Source: Astrocystis sublimbata (lineage: Eukaryota > Ascomycota > Sordariomycetes > Xylariales > Xylariaceae). From it: DNA of 64,000 bases. Made by a program: the position numbers and the translations under genes. Within the stretch, counting starts at the first letter, position 1. Every line of letters starts with the position of its first letter. The stretch covers positions 62,001 to 126,000 of the forward strand of contig JAJNNY010000035.1 in assembly GCA_022453515.1 (NCBI GenBank). The letters run 5' to 3'. Below, piece by piece: positions 23,384 to 36,042 of the stretch. The notes beneath the pieces are model-generated. The model was given only the letters and a program-made list of their open reading frames with translations, was not told the origin of the DNA and searched no databases.

Positions 23384-25690
23384 GTTGTCCAGGGCCGATA
23401 GATCCAGAGCTGGTTGTCTGGATCCTATCTTGGTGAACAAGCCACTAGGATTTCCCTCACCTCGCCCTCGCGGGGTGTTCACCCAGCACCGGAACCCCAC
23501 CCGGTGTCGCGATTATATCAGCAGCGTGCCAATGCGACAGGTTGCTGTGGCGAGTACAATGCTGCTGCGGGAAATGAATTGCGATTGGTCGTCAGCGTTG
23601 CCCATTGGGCCGTGCACATGCGCTGCTATTGCCGGCAAGCTGTAAGTACAAAAACAGCGTAGAGCGATGCAGCTAGCTGGCTTATGTTTATTGCGTCCAG
23701 CGATGTTGGTCTGGGTAGGTAAGCGGGTAAGTAATGGTTATGGATATGGGATCAGCGAGAATAAGATATCCAGGTCGATGTCGGAGGGAGATAGACAGAC
23801 ACAGATAAAGTGATGGAGTGATAGAGCGAAAGACTGGAACGAATCCAGAACAATCGTCACCGATCCGTGCTTTGGTTGCTCTCGACGCTAAGACACCGAC
23901 GCTAAGACAGTGCACGCCATGCCATGTCTCCTCCTGCCACTTTACGAGCTTAAGTACCTGCCCGAGGTAAGACGAGGTCAGACAGAGGCGACAGAGGTGA
24001 GAGATACTTGACAGCCAGCAGGGTGGTAGCGTGGCCCCGCTAACAGTTTCTGCAAGCCATGTGGGCTGCTCGCTAGCGCTGGACTAGCGTGAGCACGAAC
24101 CAACCTGGCTCGCCTGGTGCGACCTTCCAACGGTCGTGACAGGCCATGACGATAAGTAGCTCGGTAGCTTCATTCCTCTAGCGGCTCAGTTACGGCACTG
24201 GGAGCTCTAGCAGCTATGGGCCTACCTGAAAGGGAAATTGGATTAAGTAGAGCTCTCATGAGCTACCACTTATAGGTACTCCGACCCGCCCAATATTGTT
24301 TATATTATGGATGTCCAGTCCATCAATTCAATGTTGCCTCATTTGCAAGTGTATTCTGCTGAGACTTATAAGAAGTTCTCACACCTAGGACTTGCCTTAG
24401 AGAACAAGCCGCGTGGAATCGTCTGACTTCAATGTTCAAGCTAGAAGATAATCCCTCCGTGTCTGTGCTTATTCGGTACCTGTCCACAATGGAAAAAAAA
24501 GGATCTATATCTTGCGATTCCGATCAACTTGTACGCATGGATTTCCAGTCATCTGATTCCGTCTGCCGTCTGACTCAGCGGGTGATTTTCGTACGCGCTA
24601 TCGTGACCCAGATTCCTCAATCAGTGAGCCATACATCTCAGAGGTGAGGGACAGGCCGATTCAGCGTTACACCGCTTTAGGTATGCGGGCTTACCGGCTG
24701 CATACGTAGACACTTGGCGGTGACTTCGAAGCCGTTCTCCGTGAGAGACAAGGCATCGAAGCGCCTGCCGGTGAGCTCCAAGCAGCCACTCGGCTTACAA
24801 GCGTCGCTACTCCGCTCCGCCCACCTTCCGCATCCAGCAATCGCAGGTACCCTAAGATCAACCATCGCGACCGCGTTGAAGTTGATCGCCAACAAAGGGA
24901 GACATCAGACATATATGAGTCATTGCCGTCAGAGAGTCTTGCATCTTCTTACATTTGTATTTGTATTGTGCCCCCTTTGTTGTAACCGTGATCCGGCGAA
25001 TCGCAGCAATCTCACGTATTCTCGGAACACAGTCATGAAAATGCAGGTCTGTTGACCCCTGTGCATGTACCTAGACACTTAGACGGGCAAGACAGGCAAG
25101 GCCGGCTTGCATCCGGCACCGGATGTCACCTGCATACAAGACCAGTAGACCCCAGCTGTCAACGACAACTATAAAGGGTGAAATACTATAGTTCATCACG
25201 GCCTCTTGCCGACAGTCACATATCAGATGGTTCTGTGCAGCGTGTACACATAAGACAGCATGCGTTGACACTGCATCATAGCCCGTGATTGTTACTATTG
25301 GCTATGATTTCATAGCGTAGCGAGCCCGACAGATAAGCACACACTCTCGGATGCAGGTCTTTTTGGTGAAATGATACCTCATATTCATGGCATCTGGGGA
25401 TTTACTGATCAGGTAATCGACTCATGGAATCGATCCGAACTGCAAAGAACGTGTAAGAACACATCGAAGCAGACACAGCATGCACACACAATGTCTATTA
25501 TGCGTGGGGGGGCACGTGCAGCAATTGAAATCTCGCACTGATATGTCAAGGAGCCTGGTATGGTTGACATCTTTCAATTGAGAGGCGTGATTTGAAACGT
25601 TGTCTAAGCCCGCCAACTTGTCTAGTAATTGGCCACTACTTCCTAAGCACCCAAGATTAGCGCCCAGGCATACACGCCTCCTTGAAAGGC
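23384..25690. other. 2.3-kb intergenic region
   Basis: Upstream region of the ABCC gene and 3' flank of the protease-MFS gene. A minus-strand frame at 24895-24677 is open and followed by a plausible donor (CCG then GTAAGC), but I could not match it to a family or find a start codon, so it is not called. Confidence 0.4.
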
Positions 25691-28600
25691 TTAAACCTCG
25701 ACCTCGTGTGTGTGGTGTCTGGTCCTCCGATTCCCAGCTTTTTTGCCGGCCTGTAGTTGTTGCTCATCAGTTGTCCTTGTGATCTGGCCCAGCGTCTTCT
25801 TTGTGATGTTGCTCTGCATCACGAAAGCAGCGGCCAGAACCCCTGCCAGAGCGAAGCCAAGCGCTACCTGCCAGACCGTTTTTAGGGAATCTGTATAGAC
25901 CCCAATAACTTCCTTCTTGAGGTCTGAGGGCAGCTTCTGTATGCTACCCATGGACACAAGCCCGTAGGCATATCCGTTCGCCAGCTTCCCGGGCACTTGT
26001 CCGTCACTAATACGGTCAAGGAAATTGTTGACCTGGCCGTTGAATACGACAGTGGGAATAGTGACGCCCAGGAGAGCACCAAAGGTACGAGCTTGCACGT
26101 TGGCGATCGTGGCTCCGTCTTCTCCAATTTCTTCCTCGAGAACACCATAGGGAAGGAAACCAAGGGGGCTCAATCCGAAAGCAGTAAATAGTTGGAAGAA
26201 TACCCACATAACTGAGGAGGTATGCGAGCCGAGTATAGTGAACAATCCAATACCGATGGAGATCAAGGAGAAGCTAATGAAAATACCTAGTCTGTCATTC
26301 CCCCTCACAATTAATTTATGAAAAAAGAGCGTAATGACTACACCAGGCCCGAGGAGAAGGCTCGAGGGAAGAAGGTCTAGACTGGACGTGAGCGGAGACG
26401 TTCCCATAATGCCCTGGAAGTAGACGGGTAACATCCAAATGACCCAATTCAGAAGAAGCGAGGTGTCAAAGATTAAAAAAAAACCAGCAGCCGAAGTACG
26501 AGTTTGGAAGAAGCGACCAGGGACGATAAGGTTTTTGCAGACCCTCTCATAAAGGCAGAAGCATAATAAACCAGCCACACCAACTACGATAGGTGTGATT
26601 ATGTTGACAGACTTCCAAGGATATACGATGCCGCCACGGACCAAGCCCAACAAGAGGGAGACAATCGATCCTTGAAAGAGAATCATCCCTATAAAGTCGG
26701 GGTTGGATTTGGGGAAATAATGTGACTCTGCCAGGCTTTGGTTTGTTTTGATAATCAAGAGGAGCAAGACAGAGATTAATGCGACTGTTCCTACGATGAG
26801 GTTGAGATAAAAACACCATCTCCAATTGATTTGCGCCAGAGCCCCTCCGATGACGGGACCAGCCGAAATCCCGATATAGAACGTAACTTGAACGTTTCCA
26901 AAATATCTCTTTGGTGCATTAGGATTCAGAGTCAAGACCAGAGCGTTAATAAGGTCATAACTAGACCCGATCCCCAGGGCCTGGATGGTGCGACCACTGA
27001 CAAGCATAGCTGTGTTACTAGCGCCTCCAGAAAGACCACTGCCGAGCGCGAAGAGGCCCAAGGTAGTAATGACCCGGGTCCTCACATTGACCATGGTGTC
27101 GATATAGCTTGCCAGTGACCGGATAACAAGTAGCGCTAGGTGAGGAGAAATGAGCACCCAGACATACTCATATCCAACATCGAGGGACATTACAATCGTC
27201 GGAAGAGCAGTAGTCAGAACTGTGGCCTCGAGACCGATGGCAAGGTTGAGCAAGGCCAGGGAAAGAAGGATAGCTCGAAATCTCATCGACCGTTTGAATG
27301 CTCTATCAGCCGTGCCCGCTTTCTTCCTTTCCCCAGTACATCGTACGGGAAGTAACTCAATATCAGGCATTTGTTCGGCAATCTGTGACGTATCACCCTG
27401 CTCAGATGCAACTTGTGTACTAGTGTGGTGAGCAGTTGTTGATGGGATATTATTGCCTTCTTGGTTTAGTCGATTTGTTTCGTCTCCAGATGGATGTTTT
27501 GCCCTGGTCACAAACTCCTCGAAAACGCTTGATTGTAATCCACTAAGTTCATCGCCACGCTTCTGTATCCAACCCTCGTCACCTATATTGTCAAGAAGAG
27601 CCACCCCGTAGTGCAAAAACAGCCCTTTCAGGACTCTCATTCTGCCTTCGTGCCATTGATTGGAACCCGATACCTGGTTCGCATTATTGGATCTTGCACC
27701 GCCAATGGCCTTTATCAATGGTAAATACCATCCGGTGTTGAGCTGCTGTAAAACCTGCGGAGAAAATGCTTCGTCTAGGAAGTAGTCCGGACGTTCACTC
27801 GTATAAGCGCATTGGACCAAACTTCGAAAGACTGGCGCAATTGACACCGATGCAGTCACCCCAAAGTCATCTTGTATCTCGCGAAATTGATCGTATAGTG
27901 TAATGAAATGCGCTGAACCGCGCGAGGTAGCAACGACAGAACCTAGGGCCTGGTAGTGCAAGGGATCTGAGGTTTTAAGGACCCATGATCCGGAATCACC
28001 CTTCTGAAGATCTACTCGACGACACATTAGCGTTGTGCGATGAATGGGAGCACACCATTTGCCACCTGCCTTCATCTCCATCAAGATTAACAGTCCAAAC
28101 CTCCAACATATTCTCCATTCCCGCGCCAAACAGGAAAGAAGTGTTCGTTGATACAAGTCCACTGTACCTCGTACGAGAACAGGTTATGATAGATGATACA
28201 GTACCCGGACGGGGCTCAGCTATATTATCAATATAATGTATTGCTGCTTGACTTCCACTTGCCTCGTCGGAGCTCGGTCCCTTGGTAAGGTTTGGAAGGA
28301 TCAAATCGTCTCCTATTGGTATCAAGACCCATTCCTGGCCGATCTTGGCTATTTCTGCATCCCATATGGAGGTCCAATTCTGAGTATCGTCTGAGAACTC
28401 CAAACTCGCTAGTCTGCTCTCAAACTTAGATACTTTAGTATCATCAACTTCATCGGGCCCACCAGGAAGATCCTCAGAGCAAAACACCAATGGGCTTTGT
28501 GAGGAGGGAACAAATTCACTGCCTGTCGAAGTATCCGAAGGCGTGGAGGAGGATTCTGTATGGGGCTTCTGAAACCCGTGATGGCAGGTCATAATGTATG

Positions 28601-30031
28601 TCCTGCCATTTACCTCGATCAAGCCTCCTAGTGTAGAAACGATCGAGTGTCCGTTGACGGATGTGCGACATAGCCCCCCACAATATGTCTCGCCACGATA
28701 GAGAGGGAGATACTGATACGTTTCTTGCATATGCAATTCACGTGCCAATGGGTGAGTTGAGGCTGACATTTCTGCTGGTTCTGGACTTGTATCGATCTCA
28801 TACGATGAACCTGGATCCGCTTCTGAAACCGAGTTTGGCAAGGGCGACGAGACTTCATTGTCAGGAAACGTAACATGGACAAGGTCTGAGGTATCGTAAC
28901 AGAGCCTTAGAGGACTGTACAGTTGCTTGTATCGCTCGTGCGACAGAGCCGCGTGAATTCGCGTGATATCGGCAGCATTCTTCAGCCCCTGAATACAAAT
29001 GTAGGTTGCTGGTACTGAATTTCCCTCCCTTACTTGGACAAGGGCTGAACGACAGAGAGGGAGCTCTTTGCCAAATAGTTCGATCTGGCCCTTAGTCGAG
29101 ACAAGGATTTGTGTAAAGTTGCGGATCTTCTCTCTGTTCGCAGCCGAGAACTCCACGTTTTCGATCTTTTCTGTCGTTGGACCAGCAAGAGTGATGTTCT
29201 TCAGTCGTTCCCATTTGGTGCGTGGTATATGATATTGATTCTGCTTCAACCGGGCGAGCCGCGCTGATTCCCCACCTTTGGGGGAGACACTCGAGCTGCC
29301 AATAGAGGTGTCCGAAACTTGAGCAGGAGACAATTGCTTTGCGGGGGTGGAGCTCTTATGTACATGCAACTTGCCACCTGCAGTAGCAGAGCCTTTGCCA
29401 AGTGCAGCATGGCTAACATGTTGAGCATCTTGCTGAGAAGGTTTGGCAAGATGTTGATTTGGAGCTCTTGTACTAGGATTCGTTTCTGTCGTTGGCCCAG
29501 AGAGTACATTTGTTCTCGCGCAAATTTCATCGGTTCTATGTTGATTATTTTCCACCGGCTTTGTATCTGTGGTCTCGGCCAGAGATGACTCCGTGGCTGT
29601 GACTTCTCGACTATCTGTGGGTGCGACAGGTTCAGCAGACGTCGAGCTGAGTCCTTCAACAACAGATATGGAAGAAATTTGTCCGCCAATTGGGTCAGTT
29701 CCTGTCTGACGGGGAATTTCTCTCGACGTGGTCTCATCTCCTTGATTCAATCCCGACTTAGGAGCAATCTCGGTGTTTCCATAGGGACGGTACTTAGTAA
29801 TACCTTGAGTATTGAATGAAAGTATTTTGGACGCAAAGCTATAAAGTGAGACAATACTGGGTTTTCCTGTGTCGACTTCATTGGAGCTATGAGACTCCTC
29901 GATCTCCTTGGGCTGTTTTCTCGAACGCTGCGATCTAAATTAGTCCGTGGCTGTTCCAAGACAATCGATGTTTATATACCGTCAAACCTGACTTGGAGAT
30001 AGCTAGCGTGATTGACATCTCGAAACATCAT
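25691..30031 (-). CDS. Trypsin-like protease domain fused to DHA2-type MFS transporter
   Basis: Model of three exons, 30031-29988, 29934-28056 and 28003-25691, giving 1411 residues. Residues about 15-380 are Ser/Thr-rich and mostly disordered. A chymotrypsin-fold domain follows: strand G-G-L-I-E-V-N-G, then T-C-H-H-G-F (His about 466-467), E-W-V-L-I-P-I (about 549, where family members usually show D-W-x-L-I), and G-D-S-G-S-W-V (Ser about 645). After a helical and polar linker, about 883-1390 is a 14-helix DHA2 drug:H+ antiporter-like transporter, with A-L-P-T-I in helix 1 and G-P-V-I-G-G-A in helix 5. Motif A is degenerate (L-A-S-Y-I-D-T-M where G-x-L-A-D-x-x-G-R is expected). Intron 2 is 52 bp with branch CTAAT; intron 1 has a weak donor GTTTGA, so the extreme N-terminus is uncertain. 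No stop separates the two domains. Two genes mis-fused by a missed intron remain possible; an internal Met (about 881) could start a lone MFS. Confidence 0.7.
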
Positions 30032-30562
30032 AGGAGGAATATCCCGACAAACGAGATCTCTACCCACGAGTTTATAGTGATGGGCCTGAGATAGGATCAG
30101 GCTGTGAAGTGCACCATTTCTTTTGCATGCTCTCCTTGCCAATCACGTGTTCGCTGCCTGCATTGCACTGTGCATGGCTGGTCTTCGCATGAGTGGCTGA
30201 CCAGCGATTGTTTTCCCACACTACTACCCTCGATGATAAGCGTCATGCGGGGATAAGCAAGATAGAACAGGCGAACCAATTCAAGGGGCGCAGATGTGGC
30301 TATGCGCTGCAACCTCATGAATTTCCACGAAAAGTCCATAATGTAATTAGCTCTAAGGATGCTCCACCATGCTGTTCCCAATCAGTCGTCATGCATCAAT
30401 GTGTAGATTTGCATCAATCTTACACCCTATCTCGATCAACTCAAGTAATCTGGAGGAACCTCTCGTTATGTTTTGCAATCTGCTGACATTACCGAGACTT
30501 TTACCGCTTGATACCGAAACAGCTTGACTACCTAGGTATTTAAGTAAGTAGTTACCAATATT
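30032..30562. promoter_or_regulatory. Divergent promoter region
   Basis: 531 bp between the start codons of the protease-MFS gene (-) and the membrane-protein gene (+). The word CTACCTAGGTATTTAA at about 30530 is close to the plus-strand start and may serve as its core promoter. Nothing else is identifiable. Confidence 0.35.
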
Positions 30563-31777
30563 ATGAGTATCGCAGACCCTGTCGAGCTACAAAGTCGCCT
30601 TTATACTTCGTCCATATCAGACGAAATTTGGGGTCCGAGCCCTGACGCTGAACATGCAAAAGCAAGAAATGAGATGTTATCAACGTTCTTTGCTCATTTC
30701 GAAGAAGAGCAGCAATTCGAAAAAGTTCTTGAAAATGAGATCGTACCTGCTATTCGACTCTTGAAACGATATCCTGAAAAAATGCGGCGGGACTTGAGAG
30801 TTGACTGCGAGCGCGCAGCCACAGGAGACATCTTGGATCTTTTGGTGCGATGCATGTTCCTGACCGCATCTTCGGGTCCCTCATCACTAGGAGGCGGTAG
30901 CATCTTTCGCCCAAGATGGAAAGACAGCGAAAATTTGGAAAGATACCTGACCCGCGTCCTCCCTGTGTCTAAGGCACCAAACCAGGACCTTGCAACCTTC
31001 AGACTCGCGAAGCTCAGCGCAAGTTACCTTCAACAATTCGCTGATATTCAAATGAGATGGACAAACAACCTCACTGATCACCTTATCTTGCTGAAAGGGG
31101 AAGGCTGGAAGAGTCTTTACATCTTTCGCCATCCCGGATTTCTTAAAGTTTCGCTTGACGCCTTGAATGCAGACAATGAGAACTTGACGCGCACCACGTC
31201 AGAAGCCCTGAAACTGTACTAAACCCCTTTTATATGTGCAATGTGAATCAAGCTGATGATATCCAGCGGATGTCTTCCTCCGGGTCTTTTGAAGGAGACA
31301 CTTGCGACACTCGACATTCTATTCCCCGTGATAGGAGACCGCGCCTCGCGCTCGGTATTGGAGAAGGAGGTACAACAGAACCAACTCGACAAGTACTTTC
31401 TGAGTCGATTCTCTCTTGGCCCTGTAGAACATGAGCGACCGGCAGATGCGCTAGATCCGAGTGACGTCAGGTCACTATATGAGAAGTATCCATACTGGGC
31501 TGATAGGCTCTTCGATCTCTGGAGAGAAGCAGATGACCCGACGCCAACTACGAGGATAGAGAGATGGGTTGAGGCAAGAAGAAATCCACGATTCACATAT
31601 TGGTGTACGGTCGTGTCAATCATGATCGCCATCTCCTTCGGTATAGTCGCGACGGCCCTTGCTGCTGTTCAAGTTTGGATTTCTTGGTGCTCGTGGATTG
31701 ACGACCCGTCGGTGGCACAGTGTGGGTATAAGAAGAACTTCAGCAAGGACAGTGACCCGATTGCTATACACCCATAA
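30563..31777 (+). CDS. Fungal protein with C-terminal membrane anchor, unknown function
   Basis: Two exons, 30563-31215 and 31267-31777, give 387 residues; the 51-bp intron has a weak donor (GTACTA) but restores the continuous helix E-A-L-K-L-G-C-L-P-P-G-L-L. The first about 320 residues are soluble and helical, with charged segments. One long hydrophobic stretch (about 328-355, beginning F-T-Y-W-C-T-V-V-S) is a single transmembrane helix, leaving a short tail of about 30 residues. Proteins of this pattern are widespread in Pezizomycotina but I know no function. It is divergent from the protease-MFS gene, which is its only contextual hint. Confidence 0.7.
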
Positions 31778-32919
31778 TCAGGTTTTCATACCATGTAACA
31801 GGCGAAGAGAAGGGGTATTCCATACGCTGTCTTAGATTTCGACATATGATTAGGCTGAAGTTTTGGGGACAACAATGTTTAGATGCAAGCTCATATCTAC
31901 ACCACATTATCCCCATTGTAGACCTAGCACCCGTCGTAGGCTGCCAGTCACTCATCCTCTGGTAACCGGCAGCGTTGGCAAAACACCAATCTGATACGCT
32001 TCACTGCGTAGTGTTCCGAAGAGACATCTGTCCTGATAGTCTGTGTGATCGGATATACTGAATGCCTAGAGACGAGACCTGGAGAATGTCACAGAACTCC
32101 ACCGAAACATGCTGCCTAGGCCCTGATCATTCTTCTGACTTCCAAGCGAGTTGCTCTGACTGAGTTCAGAGTCATATGAATACTTTGATGAGTCAAATGG
32201 CCAAATACGTGTAACTTTACGCATTGTTACCATTCGGTAGTAGATTGAATGTGTGTTGTCAGTTACGAGGCAGGACATGCAATGATACAGAAACTTGGAT
32301 GATACAGTAGCACACTATCTCACACACTGTATTTAGCACAGTACGTGACGAGACAGCTGTATCTGCAGCAGGAGAGATTTGGTGGATCTTTAAAGTTGAG
32401 CCACGCCTTGATGAGAATAAATAGACACTAACCGAGGTAGTCTGAGGTTCATTCTATCCTGCTTTCATCTGTGGTTCTAAGAAGCTTTATTTCATACCAA
32501 TCGAGCCAATCGAGCCAATTGCTTAAGGCAAGCTTGAAAGTACGATGTGTAAGTCTGAATCTCGCCTAGCTTGATGTGTTAGGTACCTGTCTTGGTGTCT
32601 ACCTAGGCTAGGTACGGTAATGGATATGGGGGAGGGTTGGTCACGTGCTTGGGCTACCTAAGCTAGCCCAGCCCCAGCCCCAGCCGTCGGGCAGCTCCAC
32701 CGGGGGCGATTGGGGACACATCTTAGGACCAGCAAGCAACACGCAGCTGGGCTTTTTGATGCCAGATCTTGTCTCCATCACCACTGCTTCTCCTTTCCCC
32801 CATACATCATACGCGACGGGATCGACGAACAACAAAAGGGCTCTCGTCGCTCGTCTTCACCTCCCCTCTTCCCTCTTTTGCTTCGTTTTCCCATTAGTCC
32901 CTGCATCCAATTGCCCAAC
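31778..32919. other. Intergenic upstream of SEC61
   Basis: No gene seen. Near 32497 there is a short imperfect tandem of AATCGAGCC. A run of CCTAGG/TAGGTA words at 32581-32620 and CACGTG at 32642 lie within 340 bp of the SEC61 start. Confidence 0.45.
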
Positions 32920-34615
32920 ATGAGTAGTCGTAAGTATTTCCAAGTCCTCGCGCAGCAGCAGCCTCGGAGGCGCTGCTCACACAGACGGCTGGCTTCCGAT
33001 GCGCTCTCTCGCCATTGCCGTCGCCGTCGCCGTGGCACCATGTCGCTAACGATGGCCTCGCAGTCCGCTTTCTTGACCTGGTCAAGCCCTTCGTGGCCTT
33101 CCTGCCCGAGGTCCAGCAGCCCGAGACCAAGGTCCCTTTCAACCAAAAGTTGATGTGGACAGGTCTGACGCTGCTGATCTTCCTGGTCATGAGCCAGATG
33201 CCATTGTATGGCATTGTGTCCTCCGACACCTCCGATCCCCTGTACTGGCTGCGCATGATGATGGCTAGTAATCGTGGTACGCTGATGGAATTGGGTATCA
33301 CTCCCATCATCTCCTCCGGTATGGTCTTCCAGCTCCTCGCTGGTACCCACGCTGTAAGCAATCGCCCGCCAATCACGTAGCATCGAGAATCGCGAGCGCG
33401 TCATATTAACAGTGCCGCCATGCAGATCGACGTCAACCTTGACCTCAAGTCCGACCGCGAACTCTACCAAACCGCCCAGAAGCTCTTCGCCTTCATCCTG
33501 TCGGCTGGTACCGCTACTGTCTACGTCTTTACCGGTCTCTACGGACCCCCGTCTGATCTCGGCGCCGGTATCGTCTTCCTACTGATCCTCCAGCTCGTTG
33601 TTGCCGGTATGATCGTCATTCTCCTCGACGAGTTGCTCCAGAAGGGCTACGGTCTGGGTAGTGGTATCTCTCTCTTCATCGCCACCAACATCTGCGAGTC
33701 GATCATGTGGAAGGCTTTCTCCCCTACCTCGATCAACACTGGCCGTGGCCCCGAGTTCGAGGGAGCTGTCATTGCCCTGTTCCACCTCCTGATGACCTGG
33801 CCCAACAAGCAGCGCGCTCTGCAGGAGGCTTTCTACCGCCAGAACCTGCCCAACATCATGAACCTGTTGGCTACTCTGGCCGTCTTCGCCGCCGTCATCT
33901 ACCTCCAGGGTTTCCGTGTGGAGATCCCCGTCAAGTCTTCTCGCCAACGTGGTGCGCGTGGCTCGTACCCCGTCCGCCTGTTCTACACCTCCAACATGCC
34001 CATCATGCTGCAGTCCGCCCTCTCGTCCAACATCTTCCTCATCAGCCAGATGCTGTACTCGCGTTTCTCTGACAACCTCCTGGTGCGTCTGTTCGGTGTC
34101 TGGGAAGCCAAGGATGGCTCTGCTCAGCTCTCGGCCATCTCTGGTCTTGTCTACTACATGTCGCCTCCGCTCAACTTCCGCGATGCCCTCCTCGACCCGA
34201 TCCACACCGTTGTCTACATCGCCTACATGCTCACAGCCTGCGCCATCTTCTCAAAGACATGGATCGAGGTGTCGGGCTCGAGCCCCCGCGATGTCGCCAA
34301 GCAGCTCAAGGACCAAGGTCTCGTCATGGCTGGCCACCGCGACCAGAGCATGTACAAGGAGCTCAAGCGCATCATCCCCACGGCTGCCGCTTTCGGCGGT
34401 GCCTGCATCGGTGCGCTCTCGGTTGCCAGTGATCTGATGGGTGCCCTCGGATCTGGTACTGGTACTTTACTTGCCGTCACGTAAGTCCTCTCTAGCGATA
34501 CCAATTGACGTATGCATGCAATGACTAACATGGAATTAGTATCATATACGGATACTTCGAAATCGCAGCGAAGGAAGGTGATCTCGCCGGCATGAAGGGC
34601 ATGATCATGGGCTAA
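32920..34615 (+). CDS. SEC61: Sec61 translocon subunit alpha
   Basis: Four exons, 32920-32929, 33064-33353, 33426-34480 and 34540-34615, give 476 residues, the usual length of fungal Sec61. The first exon codes only for M-S-S plus one base, and joins to [10 protein letters not shown], the conserved N-terminal amphipathic helix. Ten membrane helices follow, including the plug region (P-L-Y-G-I), the cytosolic loop with R-G-x-x-G-S-Y-P-V-R that contacts the ribosome, and the C-terminal Y-F-E-I-A-A-K-E-G. The protein forms the ER membrane channel for secretory and membrane proteins, with the Sbh1 and Sss1 small subunits. Each intron ends in canonical sites and all phases agree. Third codon positions are strongly C-rich, as expected for a highly expressed gene. 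Confidence 0.97.
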
Positions 34616-36042
34616 TAGCTCAGGGTCAAGTCTCGATCCAACATCTACCACGTCTCACGCACCGAATCGGCGCGAGAGCAGTAATGCGATGGCTTGAAGC
34701 CGTGTATACTATTTAAAGGGTCCATAAAAAGTTATGAGGTGTTCATGGATATCGACGGAGCTCAAAAAATTTGCATCAGCGCCAGCAGACATACCGGCTC
34801 GGCGTTCTCGTCTAGAAACCCTTGGGCGATCAATTATGTAACTATGAATACCATGCATGAGAGAGTCATCTGTAATACACGGGAAGGCTTCATTGAAATT
34901 TGCACGAGTCGATGCCGTTCTGTTCCGAAGGACTCGCTCCGATTATGTGTTTGCGAGGATCGAGCGGAATCCACTCTCTCTTCGATCGTTGTGTTACATG
35001 GCGCGCAATAGTGGGTATACGCTTTGATCATAGTGACAAATGGACGTATGCCTAAGTTTGTTAATGTTCTTCAACATCGAAATAAATCAACTGGTCGATA
35101 CTATGCTTCTTGCTCTATTCTGGACTGTACTGTATAACTCACCTGCCAGTTGTCAGGTAGCTTAGGTAGCTATTGTTTGGCAATTTCATAAGCTTCCAAG
35201 GTTACAACCTTGAAGTGGAAGTTCCTAGAATGCACTGGGCGCGTCGCATTAAGCATTGAACGCGTAAGTACAGATTTTCTTCTCTAATTGGCAGGGGGGA
35301 GTCAGTCGCGCGATGACGAGATCAGTAAGATTATAGTGCATGCGAGATAAGGGTCCGAAAAAGCAACAACCTGGAAGGAGGCTCCGGCTACGGTAAGCTG
35401 TGGAGCTCGAAAACACAGCTTAGGCTGGACTTAGACCCTGCCGGGTAGGAACGCTAGGATGCACCTGGTCAAGTCGGGAATTGGGAGAGGTAATTAATTA
35501 GATAGGAGCCGAGCCTCAGGGACAGATATGTCGCAGGCATCTGCAGATATTTGAGGGTGTCTGGGTGTCTGGGTCCGGTGCTGGGCCTGGCGCGCCTGGG
35601 TGAGGTGCGGAAGGTGCGGGCGAAGCGGGTTCTTGCAGCTGTTGCCGTGGTACGATGCTCTCTCAGCACCCAAGCAACCGGGACGCTCCTGCAGTCTGAT
35701 GGCCGAACCGCGAAAATGGTACCTGCCATGACAAGTGACAAGTTACTGTTCAGTAAGAGGTAGGTACATTCAAGTAGTACGTGCCCAGGTGCGTAGCGGT
35801 TTCGGGAAATTGGCTCGCTCTTTCCTTTCCTTCCTTTCCTCCCCAAGCTCAAAACAAGACTCGATCCAGCTCTCTCCCTCTCCCTCTGCTTCATCTTCCC
35901 TCCTCCCTTTCCAAATCTTCTCTTCACTATTCATCCCACCATCTTGACCATTCGTCCCAGCATCATTACGAACGTTGTCTGGTAGTCAGTCCAGGTTACA
36001 CTCACCACAGTAATAATCCAATCACATCCTCACGTTTCCACC
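34616..36042. other. Intergenic, with pyrimidine-rich promoter of peroxiredoxin
   Basis: The last 220 bp (35815-35940) are a C/T-rich tract typical of strong fungal promoters, directly before the peroxiredoxin start. A plus frame at 34694-35011 is open but has no similarity I recognise and unusual codons, so it is not called. Confidence 0.5.

Noticed and set aside
24677..24895. Minus-strand frame followed by a plausible splice donor
   Set aside because: No start codon, no partner exon and no recognised family; could be revisited with RNA-seq.
33579..34205. 208-codon minus-strand frame inside SEC61
   Set aside because: Antisense shadow of Sec61; low-complexity Asp/Glu/Val-rich translation.
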